This document shows positions 10,848-21,598 of a stretch of DNA of 64,000 bases, piece by piece. The stretch spans positions 168,497,421-168,561,420 of the forward strand of contig NC_080571.1 in the NCBI RefSeq assembly GCF_030247185.1, in the 5' to 3' direction. Within the stretch, counting starts at the first letter, position 1. The number at the start of each line of letters is the position of its first letter. Source of the stretch: Malaya genurostris (Eukaryota; Arthropoda; Insecta; Diptera; Culicidae). The notes beneath the pieces were generated by a model that saw only the letters and a program-made list of their open reading frames with translations, was not told where the DNA came from and made no database searches. The position numbers and the translations under genes were made by a program.

Positions 10848-10861
10848 GCCCCCTTACTTAC
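10848..10861 (-). promoter_or_regulatory. Gypsy-B polypurine tract
   Basis: On the minus strand the bases before the LTR read TAAGTAAGGGGGCA, identical to the tract before the gypsy-A 3' LTR at 33929-33942. This is the expected plus-strand primer site. Confidence 0.8.
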
Positions 10862-11635
10862 TGAGCTTGATGTTACCTGAAGGGTAGACATCAAGATGAA
10901 TGCGTTGGCTTATAACATTGAGGTTTTGTAGCTGCATTACATATTTCTGTGTTTATAATTACTATTGCCGGACTTGTTTACATGTTTTGGCTATACGCAA
11001 TTTAAATTTCCTAACCTTACGATGGTCCGCGTGTGTGTGTTCTCCTCTGATGCCATCCTGTTCCATGGTATGCTTCTATTGTTACTTTATCTGTGGGGGT
11101 GATCGAACGGTTGCTGGTCTCGGACTCTGGGTTCCGTGTCGTTCTCGTTCCCAATAGCTTTTCTTCTGGGTTGGTGATACGTATTAGGGCTTCTCGTTGT
11201 TAATGTACTCGCTTCATTGGGCATAGTTGAAAATTGATCATTGACTCCTTTGCGTTTTGGGCATCATTGGGATTACTGCCAGTAGTAATAATAGTTCCGT
11301 AAAAATATATGTGATGAAGCTTCTTCGTTGATTAGTCAAGTATTGGAATTCTGTATTGTTGCTTCTCATCATGGTTTCTCGTTGGGTACAATGTGTTGAG
11401 GCTCCTAGCATCTTTTATGTATTTCATTTGATCTCGTGGTTGTTTTCTTCGTAGTGTTTTTAGTTTTCCACGTATTAATAAACTTTGATTTTCCTATATT
11501 TGTTTATGGTATTCAGCTGAGCTTTGACGATGCTCATTGAATAAATTATGGGGTAGCAATTTGTAACGTTGTGGCATACCCACGCAAGTCATCTTTAACT
11601 GTGTTGACTGCATTTACTTCCTTCTTGTTTTGTTA

Positions 11636-11920
11636 TCATTTGTACTTGTTGATGTAGCAATTTGTAGCATTGCCATTATTTTGATTTGTTATCACGTCTT
11701 CCATATTAAACTTTTTAGTAATTTTTCTGCCTCGATTTTTCAACTCGTAATTGCCTCGATTTTTCAACTCTGCTGTTCTTCCTTCTGACATCTTGGTGAT
11801 TCCCCGGTTCCCTTTGTCTTCAACTTGCCACCGCATCCGATCACACCCTCTCGTTCTCTTAGGTAGCTTGGCTAAGCTACTGACATCCTTCCTTCTGCGA
11901 CGACTAATTTTCGCGAACAC
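11636..11920 (-). CDS. Small basic ORF, gypsy-B post-env region
   Basis: 94 codons on the element's coding strand, starting MFAKISRRRRKDVSSLAK, followed by LPKRTRGCDRMRWQ and a Lys/Arg/Asn-rich tail. The same peptide block (RRRKDVSSLAKLPKRTRGCD) is encoded at the matching place in gypsy-A (32864-33046). It is also largely recognisable in gypsy-C (51600-51780), where a 2-bp difference shifts the frame. The position, between env and the 3' LTR, and the arginine-rich character recall accessory genes of complex retroviruses. I know of no homologue, and the ORF may simply reflect conserved nucleotide sequence. Function unknown. Confidence 0.35.
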   Translation of the reverse strand: MFAKISRRRRKDVSSLAKLPKRTRGCDRMRWQVEDKGNRGITKMSEGRTAELKNRGNYELKNRGRKITKKFNMEDVITNQNNGNATNCYINKYK

Positions 11921-11970
11921 ACACAGTTTGGGGCTCCAAAAAAAAACTCCTATTCATTTTGTATGATTCT

Positions 11971-12163
11971 GTGCCTTTAATGTAATTAAAATAATGTTAT
12001 TATTTGTATAATAATGAATTATATAATTTGTTTTTTTTTTTATAATCGCATTTTGCATCATATTCTCTTATAATTTTTTTTCGTTATCATATCTTTGTGC
12101 ATCGTAAAATTTTTTTTCGAGTGTATTTAAGTGTATCTGCGATAGATTTATTCGTCCCATTGA
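11971..12163. repeat. Left copy of 193-bp direct duplication
   Basis: The segment starting GTGCCTTTAATGTAATT and ending TTCGTCCCATTGA is present again at 13087-13281 with only a few differences. The two copies flank the LOA-type fragment at 12164-13086. The corresponding parts of gypsy-A and gypsy-C have a single copy and no LOA fragment. Confidence 0.88.
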
Positions 12164-13086
12164 TCAGGAATCAGGAATCAGATAGTTGTGTAGATCCAAT
12201 GAATATATCTGGGTTTGAGTCCCCATGATTTTCCAACAGCTCGTCTGCATTAGCCGAAAGCCATGCAAGCTCTTTTAATCCTGAAATCAATGTGAGCAGA
12301 CCAATTCAGTTTTGAGTCAAGAATAACCCCGACGTATTTAACTTGATCGACCACAGTGACCCCTGAACCAAAGAACTGCAACGGACGAGCTCCTGTAATT
12401 ATCCTACGATGAGTGAAAAGCACCATTGATGTTTTGCCCGGATTTACAGATAATCAAAACCTGACAACACCATTGTTCAACAGATCGCAGGGCTTGCTGC
12501 ATTAAATCAAAGAGAGTGTTAATGCTTATACCGGTCATCAATATATGATAATCGTCGGCAAAACCATAAGTCGGAAATCCAAGGTTATTAAGTTTCCTTA
12601 ACAAACTATCAGCGACTAGGTTCCATAAAAGTGGGGATAGTACACCACCTTGAGGACACCCACAGACACTCAGCTTTCTAATCTCTGGCCTGCCGAAGCG
12701 ATGATCAAAGAAGTTGATTGCTAAGCATTGCGTGTATCCAGTAAGGGAAAAACCCAAGATATTCCGTTCACGACTGCAATGTTTAACCTCCTGCAGCCAT
12801 TCAGCCATCGGCACGGAAATACACCTTGACTTAGGAGTTCCTATTTTTGTGGCCTTTTACGACATGGAATAGGAAACCAGTGGATTAATTCTTGGTAAAA
12901 AATAATTCCGCCGGATGCCACACGGCTTTCCTGTTTGGTGGACTTATACCACCAGTACAGGTGGACCGTAGCGTTATTCTTAGCAGTTGGGAAACCGCTA
13001 CCGACACTACACGGCTATCTAGGCTGCTCAGAGAGGGAAGTTAACATTGATGGTCAACTTCCATGGATGGCCGAGCAGCCGGTTTA
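12164..13086 (-). mobile_element. Mini LOA/R1-type non-LTR element
   Basis: A 923-bp minus-strand insertion. Its 3' end (window left) finishes in short tandem repeats, TGATTCC-type on the minus strand, a tail style seen in I/LOA/R1-type elements. Its 5' end carries a GGCTGCTC / GAGCAGCC inverted repeat. Between lies untranslated sequence and the middle of an RT gene. RT sequence jumps directly to the 3' tail, so this is an internally deleted, non-autonomous derivative. It is flanked by the 193-bp direct repeats. Confidence 0.75.
12200..12814 (-). pseudogene. LOA/R1-type RT fragment
   Basis: Starts near MPMAEWLQEVKHCSRERN and contains the RT blocks CGCPQGGVLSPLLWNLVAD and YGFADDYHIL. The paired aspartates of FADD are the catalytic metal-binding pair. 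The frame carrying these blocks closes at 12404, but the continuation in another frame (12400-12230) still shows the thumb-type pattern VKYVGVILDSKLNW, so one frameshift is present near 12430. The endonuclease and N-terminal RT are absent. The QGGVLSPLLWN form of the motif is typical of the LOA/R1 branch and not of the LINE at 17400-22254. Confidence 0.8.
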
Positions 13087-13281
13087 GTGCCTTTAATGTA
13101 ATTAAAATAATGTTATTATTTGTATAATAATGAATTATATAATTTGTTTTTTTTTATAATCGCTTCTTGCATCATATTCTCTTATAATTTTTTTTTTCGT
13201 TATCATATCCTTGTGCATCGTAAAATTTTTTTTTTCGAATGTATTTAAGTGTATCTGCGATAGATTTATTCGTCCCATTGA
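13087..13281. repeat. Right copy of 193-bp direct duplication
   Basis: 195 bp nearly identical to 11971-12163, with small changes such as CGCTTCTTGC for CGCATTTTGC and an extra T or two in homopolymers. It lies immediately at the 5' end of the mini LOA element. Confidence 0.88.
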
Positions 13282-13697
13282 AGTGTATCTGCGATATATT
13301 TAACTTGTCTGTGGAAAGAAAATTGTTATTAAAGTTGCGGCATGCGAATGCTTGTTGCAGGTTATAATGAATTTTTCTAAACCTTTTTTCTAAACTGTCC
13401 CGCAACTAGCTTCTATGCCGTGTTCATTTTAATGGTGTCTTACCATCCTTGCCTCTATAGCTTCGGAAGTCGTCCTTCCGTTCTAATACTGGTCGGTTGT
13501 GTAGTGCTTATGCCGCAGCTTCTCTCCCCCACTACCTGAGCTGGTTCTTTTGGTGCGTGTACCTGTTTTTCCTTTCTGAAAATAAACTCAAATCTGGACT
13601 TTAATATTTTTCAATAATAACACTAACCCATAAAGTAACTTAGATTCTAATTTCGTGCTTCACTTGTTGTTTTCCAAAAAAAAATTGTTTGTTATGT

Positions 13698-14015
13698 TTA
13701 GACCACCCACGTGCTACTTTTTGGTGTTCGTATTGTTTCCGAGCTATTCCCTTTTATGCTGCCAATTCCTATCGCTCTATTTCTGAATTCTATTATCGTT
13801 AACGGTTCCACATACTCATTTTCCGTTTCTGCTTCTCTGTTGGTGCCTTTTTGTCTCGGTTCTACGAAGATTGTCGGTATTGGAGGTTCTTCTTGAGTCT
13901 CCGCTATCGGCAGTGCTCTTCCGTTCTTATTCATCAAAATAGGCCCTGATATCATGTCTTTAGTTATGGGTTTTCCTCCCTTACTATCTTCATTTGTAAT
14001 CGTTATATCGTACAA
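13698..14015 (-). pseudogene. Possible env-tail remnant of gypsy-B
   Basis: A 105-codon frame with many Glu, Pro and Thr residues and a block PPIPTIFVEPRQKGTN, located where the C-terminus of Env and its cytoplasmic tail would lie in this family. No signal peptide, furin site or membrane segment is present. The bulk of env found in gypsy-A (29968-31656) has no counterpart between this frame and the integrase, so gypsy-B has lost most of env. The assignment rests on position only. Confidence 0.35.
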
Positions 14016-14443
14016 TTCTATGTCTGAAGTTTTGATTTTTTTTTCTTACACTTTTTAAGTTTTAAGTTTTTCGTTGAATTCCTATGTCAACGTATCATTG
14101 TATGATATTTGCTGTTAATTTATGTTATAACTGTATCCTAGTTTTCCTTATTTCAATTACTCTCAGGATTTCAGTTTCCCTTATATTCTTAATATTATTC
14201 CATTTCATTTAGTTTTCCGATGAAACTCTTAATGCACTATGTTTATTTTCGCGTATCACTTTGTATACATTTTGAATCTTTTTATTACTTTTCTAATGTT
14301 TCTTGGATAATTTCTTAATTATCTCAATATTCTGTGGTAAGATTCAGTTTCTCAATCCGTATACTTTTTCAATCGGTTATTGTGAACCTTTTATAGTCTA
14401 TTTCTATTCTTTATACTTGTTGTTTGCTCACTAGGAAGAGCGA
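14016..14443 (-). other. Gypsy-B spacer between integrase and env remnant
   Basis: A/T-rich sequence resembling the gypsy-A stretch 28560-28900 in reverse complement. It includes the remains of the Pol C-terminus near 14340-14443. No independent gene is seen. Confidence 0.5.
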
Positions 14444-15361
14444 CTACTTCATACGGTCCTCCCAAAGTGATTGTAATTTTTGTCCTGCGCCTGTGGGATT
14501 GGCTTTTACTAGCACTAAGTCTTCCCACATTGGCTGCCACTCGTTGAAGTTTTTATCATATAATTCTTTGTGCTTGTGTTTAGACGCAATTAGATTCTCC
14601 CGGGCTTGATGGTGAAGTCGTTTAAATGTAGATCGCATTTCATTGACGTAGTCCTCATAGTAGAGACCATCATTATCGTATTTGTAAACGGAGTTTGGGA
14701 TGTTCGCCCGTCTTCCGTATAATAATTCAAACGGTGTATAACTCGTTGAGGAATTTACAGTGGTATTATATTCGAAACTGAAGAATGGGAGTAATTGATC
14801 CCATGTTTTCGGTTCGTTACCTACGTATTGTCTTAAATAGGTTTTCAGTTCCCTATTCGATCGTTCCACCAAGTTTGCTTGTGGATGATATGTACTTGTA
14901 GTAATTTTTTTAATTTTTAAAATTTTACATACATTTTTCATAAGAGAACTAACAAAATTGGTTCCATTATCGGTTACCAATTCGGCGGGTGTTCCATATT
15001 TACATATATAATTATTCACGAAAGTTTGCGCGACCGTGGCACTCTCTTGATTTTCCATCGGTGCTACAATTAGATATCTAGTCAGATCGTCTTGCATCAC
15101 AAGTCCGTATCTGTTCCCCCATTCTGACTCGGGTAATACCACTATGTCCATATACAATTTCTCGAACGGTTCGGACGATGTCGTGGTAATTCTCATTGGA
15201 ATTTTGTTCGCTCGACCGATTTTGTTTTTCTGGCACGAGCTACATTGTTTAACATAATTTTCAATATCCTTCCGCATATTAGTCCAATGGAATAGTGGAC
15301 TCATTCTTTTCAACATTCGTTTGCTTCCAACATGTCCGCCTAGAGGAGCATCGTGGAATTC
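14444..15361 (-). pseudogene. Gypsy-B integrase
   Basis: Integrase that would join element cDNA to host DNA. The HHCC zinc-binding end is visible from GGHVGSKRMLKRMSPLFHW to CSSCQK. The catalytic core has Asp in YMDIVVLP, Asp in VTDNGTNF and Glu in NLVERSNRELK. A GPY/F-like C-terminal segment is cut short by a stop after LQSLWEDRMK. An in-frame TAA at 15362-15364 sits just upstream of the zinc-binding region, where gypsy-A has a lysine codon. The core itself is open over 290 codons and is better preserved than in gypsy-A, where a small deletion hits the region before the catalytic Glu. Confidence 0.9.
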
Positions 15362-15364
15362 TTA

Positions 15365-15703
15365 CAATGTAGTTTCGCGGTCTTTTTCTGGCACCCACAT
15401 CCTGTCTTTTTCCGGTGCATATCAAATGTTATCAAATTTTTCTGCGATGAACCACAGTACATTTGATTCGGGAATTTTCTGCATGTTTCGAAAAGAGATA
15501 ATTTGCATGTACTTTGCATTTTTCATTTCTTCAGGGCAGTTAGTGAATGCATCTACTAACCCCTCTATTAGAATTCTTGTATCGGTTATTGATCTACTCG
15601 AGCCATTTAGAACCAATCCCCATATTTTACGATCTGGAATTGAAAATACTCTTCCATTTAGGTAGTCTTTTAAACCGTGTGGTAAGTGTATCAGCTCGGT
15701 TAG
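15365..15703 (-). pseudogene. Gypsy-B RNaseH-integrase linker
   Basis: Decayed Pol linker between RNaseH and integrase. A 64-codon frame (15422-15616) with LNGSSRSITDTRILIEGLVD remains. This stretch is absent from gypsy-A, where an (AAAT)n microsatellite stands in its place, and from gypsy-C, which ends its Pol just before it. Frame breaks occur on both sides. Confidence 0.6.
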
Positions 15704-15716
15704 TTCTTTGTATGCT

Positions 15717-15905
15717 TTTGTTTTTTTTTTTGCATAAATATCTGTTTATTAATCTTATTTTTGTGTATTACATCAACATTTTACAGTACAAGTGTTTTGG
15801 CCCTTTGGCCTTTCATCTTTGTTGTTCATACGATTCGTTATTAATAATAGGTGTTTTAGTTACTCTTGTTTTACATGCTAATGTTTAATCATAATATTTA
15901 TTTTA
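15717..15905 (-). mobile_element. Short poly(A)-tailed retroinsert
   Basis: About 189 bp interrupting the gypsy-B Pol linker. The flanking direct repeats TTCTTTGTATGCT (15704-15716 and 15906-15918) are a 13-bp target duplication. The T run at its left is an A tail on the minus strand, so it is a minus-strand, target-primed insertion. The body (landmark TTTGGCCCTTTGGCC) has no tRNA promoter boxes and no coding frame. A 5'-truncated LINE 3' end is the likeliest identity. Its layout resembles the 3' end of the LINE at 17400, though the sequence is different. Confidence 0.75.
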
Positions 15906-15918
15906 TTCTTTGTATGCT

Positions 15919-16678
15919 GATCTACTGATTACTATTACGAAAGTACCATCAAAATCACTTTCGTTAGTTTTTTATTTTGAAAATTTCAACAGATCAAATT
16001 TGATGTCATTGTTATTTATGCATATTTCATATTCTTCGAAATATGAGAGTGCTCCCAAATCTTCCTTTTCGTTCCATCCAAAATCGATGTTTTCTAATCC
16101 GTCCATGTGCGGGTTCCATTCTGTATTTTGTTTATTTTTAAATAACGTAAACCTGCCTGATTTGTCTTTCAGTTGTTTTGGGGAAGTTGTTTTATTTTCC
16201 CCGTCTTTCCGCTCCGCAAGTTCATTTTTTTCTGCTTGCTGCTGTTGACGCTTTTGCTGTCTTGTGACTATTGAAATAGGATGTAAGACCTGTTCGGGCA
16301 GTATGGATAAAAAGTCTGCCACAACATTGTCTTTGCCTTGTTTATAGCGAATGTCCAATTCCAACCCTTGAAGTTTCAGACGTAAACGCGTTAGCGTAGG
16401 CGAAGATTCTTTTAGATGCCATATTGAAATCAGCGGTCTATGATCAGTGTATACAATAAATCTCTGATTATAAATAAAATGTTTGAAGCGGTTCACTGCC
16501 CATACGATGGCTAAATAGGCCTGTCGATCGATTTTTCATTGGAGAGTACTGCTCCAATAGCGTACTCGCTTGCATCTGTCGTGATCACGAACGTATCTTT
16601 ATAGTTCGGTCTAACTAACAGTGTGTCGGAAGTTAAAAAAATCCGCAATTCCTCAAAAGATTTTTGACACTCTTCTGT
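15919..16678 (-). pseudogene. Gypsy-B RNaseH region
   Basis: RNaseH domain of Pol, which removes the RNA strand during cDNA synthesis. The frame 16496-15972 contains the distal part: IVYTDHRPLISIWHL, then the GKDNVVADFLS block that closes the domain, then a long hydrophilic linker. The proximal part with the TDASEYAIGAVLS block lies around 16510-16600 in another frame. Compared with gypsy-C (53582-53650), about 60 bp encoding the KELLAIAWA segment are missing near 16515, which shifts the frame. The enzyme cannot have been active from this copy. Confidence 0.85.
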
Positions 16679-17386
16679 CTAAGTAAACTTAACATTCTTT
16701 CGCAAGAGATCGTTCAAAGGTTTACGTTTCTCTGCGATGTGAGGTATGAATTTTCCATAGAAATTTACTGTTCCTAAAAATGACCGTGCCGCCATCTCTT
16801 TTATTGTTTTTATATTGCCCTCCATATTCCTTCTTTTTTCATTTTTCAAAATTTGGCATTTACCTGGCTCGACTTTTAGATTATGTCGACGGAGAGCCTC
16901 TAAAACTTTGCGTAAGTTTTCATTGTGTTCTTCGATGGTAACACCGAAAACAATTATATCATCCAGGTAGACGATTGCTTTAACCCCTTCTATCTCATAC
17001 AGTACCGTATTCATTAATCTTTGGAACGTCGACGGGCTCTTACGCAGGCCCATAGGCATTCTTGTAAATTCAAAGAGGCCTTTTGGAGTTGAAAACGCTG
17101 TCTTGGCTGCATCTTTTGAGTTAATTGGTAAAACCCTGATTTTAAATCCAAGGTAGAAAAATATTTACTGTTTCCAAAATTATCTAGAATCTCGTCGATT
17201 AGTGGAATCGGGTATACAAATGGCTTTGTAACTAAATTTAAAGCCCTGAAGTCAACCACGATTCTGTATTTCTTGTTACCAAATTCATCGTCCTTCTTGG
17301 GAACACATAGGACTGGTGCATTCCACGGACTTTTGCTAGGCCTTATGATACCTTGTCTACGCATTTCTTCAATTTCTTCATTAATA
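16679..17386 (-). pseudogene. Gypsy-B RT, C-terminal two thirds
   Basis: Two overlapping frames carry the RT palm and thumb. Frame 17364-17014 has SPWNAPVLCVPKKDDEF, YRIVVDFRALN and KYFSTLDLKSGFYQL. Frame 17059-16679 has MGLRKSPSTFQRLMNTVLYE and the catalytic VYLDDIIVFG, then the thumb up to FYGKFIPHIAEKRKPLNDLL. A frameshift lies near 17050-17110, and a deletion near 16800-16830 removes the conserved YLG..I segment seen in gypsy-C. The domain begins at the LINE target duplication (17387), beyond which the N-terminal part resumes at 22268. Confidence 0.88.
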
Positions 17387-17399
17387 TGCTTCTATATCT

Positions 17400-18034
17400 T
17401 TTGTTTTTTTTTTCGATCATATAATTTATTAAGGCACACTGCTTAAGCTCTAAGATGCCAAGGGCTTTTTCTAATTTTAATTAACAAATAACTTAAAACT
17501 AGGATAGTATATTAAGATAATGTAATGACTTTGGCAGATCCCGCCTTCAGCTGGCAATCGGCACCGGTCGGCGTACTGAATGTAACACGTTTGTAAGTAT
17601 CTTGGTATTAGCCGCTTTTTTCTGTCCGTGTGGGTTCGCGGGGGACACCCCCAGGCTACGAATACCAGGCGGGTGGCCCATATTCATCTCATAGACTACA
17701 GCGGCCGTCCGTGGGCAATGATGATGATGTTACGGAGGAAAATGAAAAAAAATATATATATACAGAGAAGTAAATATTACGGAGAACAGAGTAAAAAGGG
17801 GATATGGGAACAAAATGACTAAGAACGACAAAGATCTAATTAGTTGACATCGAGATGGTGAAAAAACGTGGGAGGGGGAAGCAGAAAATTTAGTGACAGC
17901 AGAAAGATCTTGTTAGTTCCAATGAAGATGGTGGACAGACGAGGGATGGGGAGATTCGGGCGGATGTTAGTGTCGAACCTGTGGGTGGAGTTTCTTCTTA
18001 GCATCAGTCGAGGAACAGGGGTAACTAACGCAGA
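17400..18034 (-). other. LINE 3' UTR
   Basis: Between the ORF2 stop and the A-rich tail, with no ORF on the element strand. It includes A/T-rich sequence, a purine-rich part at 17720-17990, and the terminal segment read as TTAAGGCACACTGCTTAAGC on the plus strand. Confidence 0.75.
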
Positions 18035-21000
18035 TTACACTTGTATATTAATGTGTTTAAGGAATTTATATATGAGTAACATATATGATATATCCCGACT
18101 CGCCAACACATCTCGAACCGGAACATCAGGTGGTTTACCTCGGGCCCTGAGGGAGTCCTTTAAAACAGACCTGGCGTCACAATACCCCACACATGACCAT
18201 ACGACATGCTCGATGTCCTGATAACTGTTGCCACAGGTGCAGAGACCGCTCTCCATGACCCCAATACGCCGAAGATGTGCGTTGAATGTGTAGTGATTAG
18301 ACATGAGCCGAGACATAACACGAATGAAATCGCGACTCACGTTCATCCTCCTGAACCAAGGTTTCGTCGATACCCTAGGGATAATGGAATGTAGCCATCG
18401 TCCCAGTTCGTCATTACTCCATGAAGTTTGCCAACTTTCAAGTGCTCTTCGACGAGAAATACTGAAAAATTCATTGAAGCAGATTGGTCTTTCATAAATA
18501 TCACCTTCTAATGCGCCCACTTTAGCCAATGAGTCTGCCTTTTCATTTCCCGGAATGGAACAATGTGAAGGGACTCAGACTAACGATATTGAATAAGACC
18601 GTTCAGATACAGTTCGCAAGTGTTCCCGTATTTTCCCCAGGAAATATGGGGGATACTTTCCTGGCTTCATTGCCCGGAGAGCTTCTATTGAGCTTAGACT
18701 GTCCGTGACAATGAAGTATTGGTCTTTGGGCAACGTTTCAATGATCTCGAGGGTGTACTGAATAGCAGCTAATTCTGCGACGTAAACTGAAGCCGGATCA
18801 CTGAGTTTGTACGAAGCGGTGATGTTCTGATTGAAGATGCCGAAGCCTGTGGACTCGTTGATGTTTGATCCGTCAGTGTAAAACATCTTTTCACAGTTGA
18901 CTGTTCTAAATTTATTATAAAAAATATTTGGGGCCACTTGAGGGCGCACGTGATCCGGAATTCCACGAATATCTTCTCTCATGGATGTGTCGAAAAACAC
19001 AGTAGAATCAGAAGTATCCAACAAATGAGCACGGTTGGAAACAAACGAAGAAGGATTAATATTCTGAGCCATGTAATCAAAATACAAGGACATAAAACGG
19101 GTCTGAGAATTGAGTTCGACAAGCCTTTCGAAGTTTTCAATCACCATCGGATTTAAGATATCGCATCGGATTAGCAATCGATATGAGAGATCCCAGAATC
19201 GATTTTTCAACGGTAAGACGCCCGCAAGCACTTCGAGACTAATCGTATGAGTCGACTGCATGCAACCTAAGGCAATACGCAAACAACGATACTGAACTCT
19301 TTCCAGTTTAATGAAATGGGTGTTCGCGGCGGATCGGAAGCAGAAGCATCCATATTCCATTACGGACAATATCGTTGTTTGGTACAGCCTGATCAGGTCT
19401 CCTGGGTGGGCACCCCACCATGATCCGGTTATTGTACGAAGAAAGTTAATTCTCTGTTGGCATTTTTGTTTCAGATACCTAACATGACATCCCCAGGTGC
19501 CTTTGGAGTCGAACCAGACCCCGAGATATTTGAATGTGAAGACCTGAGCTATGGTTTCACCCCTTAGTTGAAGCTGTAGTTGTGCTGGTTCTCGCTTCCT
19601 TGAAAATACAACCAGCTCAGTTTTCTCCGTAGAGAAGTCGATACCAAGTTGAAGAGCCCACGTGGACAAGTTGTGGAGTGTATCTTGTAATGGTCCTTGC
19701 AGATCGGCAGTTTTGGATCCTATAATGGACACAACGCTGTCGTCGGCAAGTTGTCTTAGCGTGCAAGATGTGTTGATGTATTCATCGATATCTTTTACGT
19801 AAAAATTGTATAAAAGGGGGCTTAAGCATGAGCCCTGAGGAAGACCCATGTAGCTAAATCTTATTGTCGACAAATCACCATGTGCGAAATACATGTGTTT
19901 CTCGGACAATAGATTATATAAAAAGGTGTTCAAAACCGGCGAAAGACCATGCTGGTGCAGCTTCTTAGATAGGATATTTATAGAAACTGAATCAAAAGCC
20001 CCCTTGATGTCTAGAAATACTGATGCCATTTGTTCTTTACGAGCAAATGCCATTTGAATTTCTGTTGAGAGCAACGCAAGACAATCGTTCGTTCCTTTAC
20101 CCCTGCGGAAACCAAATTGTGTATCTGAAAGAAAGCCATTAGTTTCGACCCAATTGTCTAGACGGAAGAGAATCATTTTTTCGAACAACTTCCGGATACA
20201 GGAAAGCATAGCAATCGGCCGATACGAATTGTGATCGGAGGCTGGTTTCCCAGGTTTTTGAATGGCGATAACTCTCACTTGTCTCCATGACAAGAGCGCA
20301 AGTGAGAACTCTACCATCGAAAACGGTGTTTCGTTTGTATTTGATGTCGCGGCGCGGGAGATCTTCTGTTCCGGAACAGAGTCTGGACATACTTTTTTAG
20401 CGAAATCGAATATCCAACGGTTGGAATATTCGTCGCTTTCGTTCGTGGTGTTTTGGTTTCGCATTCGTCGGGCTGTGTTCCAAAGAGTGCTCATCGATGT
20501 TTCTTTTGGTAATCCGTCAACAAACCGTCGCCAGTAACCTAGTTTCTTTGCTTTAGCTAAGTTCTTCATTTGCTTATCTAGCGCTGCGTAATTTCTATAA
20601 TTATCAGGTGTTCCATATTTTCTGAACTTTTTGAATGCTAAAGATCTTTCCGCGTTCAGTGATGAGCACTCTTTGTCCCACCACGGATTGGGAGGAAGGA
20701 TGTTAGTTTTCGCGCCGGGTACACGTTTCGTCTGAGCTTGAATCGCGGAGTCGAGAATCAAGCCAGCCAAAAGCGTGTACTCTTCCTCCGGAGGAAGTTC
20801 TTGTGTTGTTTCCAGTTTCTCAGACATCGCATTTGTGTAATATTTCCAATCAATATTTCGTGTGAGGTCATACGAAACATTGATTGTCTCCGATGGTCTT
20901 AATTCGTTGGCGATTGAAATTACGATAGGTAGATGATCGCTACCGTGAGGATCGGGGATTACCTTCCACTTGCAATCCAACCGTAGCGATGTCGAGCAAA

Positions 21001-21598
21001 GGGATAAATCCAGCGCACTTGGTCTTGCTGGTGGTGCAGGAATCCGTGTCATTTCTCCCGTATTCAAGATTGTCATATTGAAGTTGTCGCAAATATCATG
21101 GATCATAGCTGATCTGTTATCGTCGTGAAGACAGCCCCATCCCGTACCGTGTGAGTTAAAGTCTCCTAAAACCAACGTTGGTGCGGGAAGGAGTTCTATG
21201 ATATCACTGAGCCGCTGATGCCCAACCGAGGCTCTAGAGGGAATGTAGATGGAAGCAATACAAAGGTCCTTACCTTTGATTGTAACATGACATGCGACAA
21301 CTTCAATACCTGGTATCGAGAGGAGGTTAATTCGATAAAAGGAATAGCACTTTTTGATTCCCAAAAGTACTCCTCCATAGGGTGTTTCTCGATCCAAACG
21401 AATAATATTAAAATTGTGGAAGTTGAGAGATATTTCAGAAGTTAACCAAGTTTCGCACAATGCAAATGCATCGCAATTCGTGGTATATAATAGATGTTTG
21501 AAGGAATCGATTTTTGGGATGATACTTCTGCAATTCCATTGTAAAACAGTGATCAAATCCTTGACCTCATTGGATAAATTAGCCATCGAAGGATACAA
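18035..21598 (-). pseudogene. LINE ORF2: endonuclease, RT, RNaseH
   Basis: Polyprotein for target-primed reverse transcription. From the N-terminus: an apurinic-type endonuclease (LQWNCRSIIPKIDSF, ALCETWLT, LVLGDFNSHG, GSDHLPIVI) in residues 1-230; RT (FLDIKGAFDSV, GLPQGSCLSPLLYN, QLADDSVVSI) at about residues 430-750; RNaseH (MFYTDGSNINEST, YVAELAAIQYTLE, IVTDSLSSIEAL) at about 900-1000; and a C-terminal CTCG.....H zinc-type segment. The start overlaps the end of ORF1 by about 20 bp. Two lesions are seen. An in-frame TGA at 18575-18573 falls inside RNaseH, with the frame open again to 18035. The RT finger region between FSLALL and WRQVRVIAIQKPGKP also looks about 60-70 residues short compared with the family. 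Confidence 0.9.

Larger units (their letters stand above)
10862..13697 (-). other. Gypsy-B post-env region
   Basis: Sequence collinear, in reverse complement, with the gypsy-A 3' region (31990-33928) and with gypsy-C 50771-52560. It is mostly A/T-rich and non-coding, with shared landmarks such as GATCGAACGGTTGCT (11101 region) and GTTGCGGCATGCGAATGC (13334 region). It contains a small basic ORF (11636-11920) and the LOA insertion with its flanking duplication, listed separately. The length between env and the LTR is unusually long for the group and its role is unknown. Confidence 0.7.
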
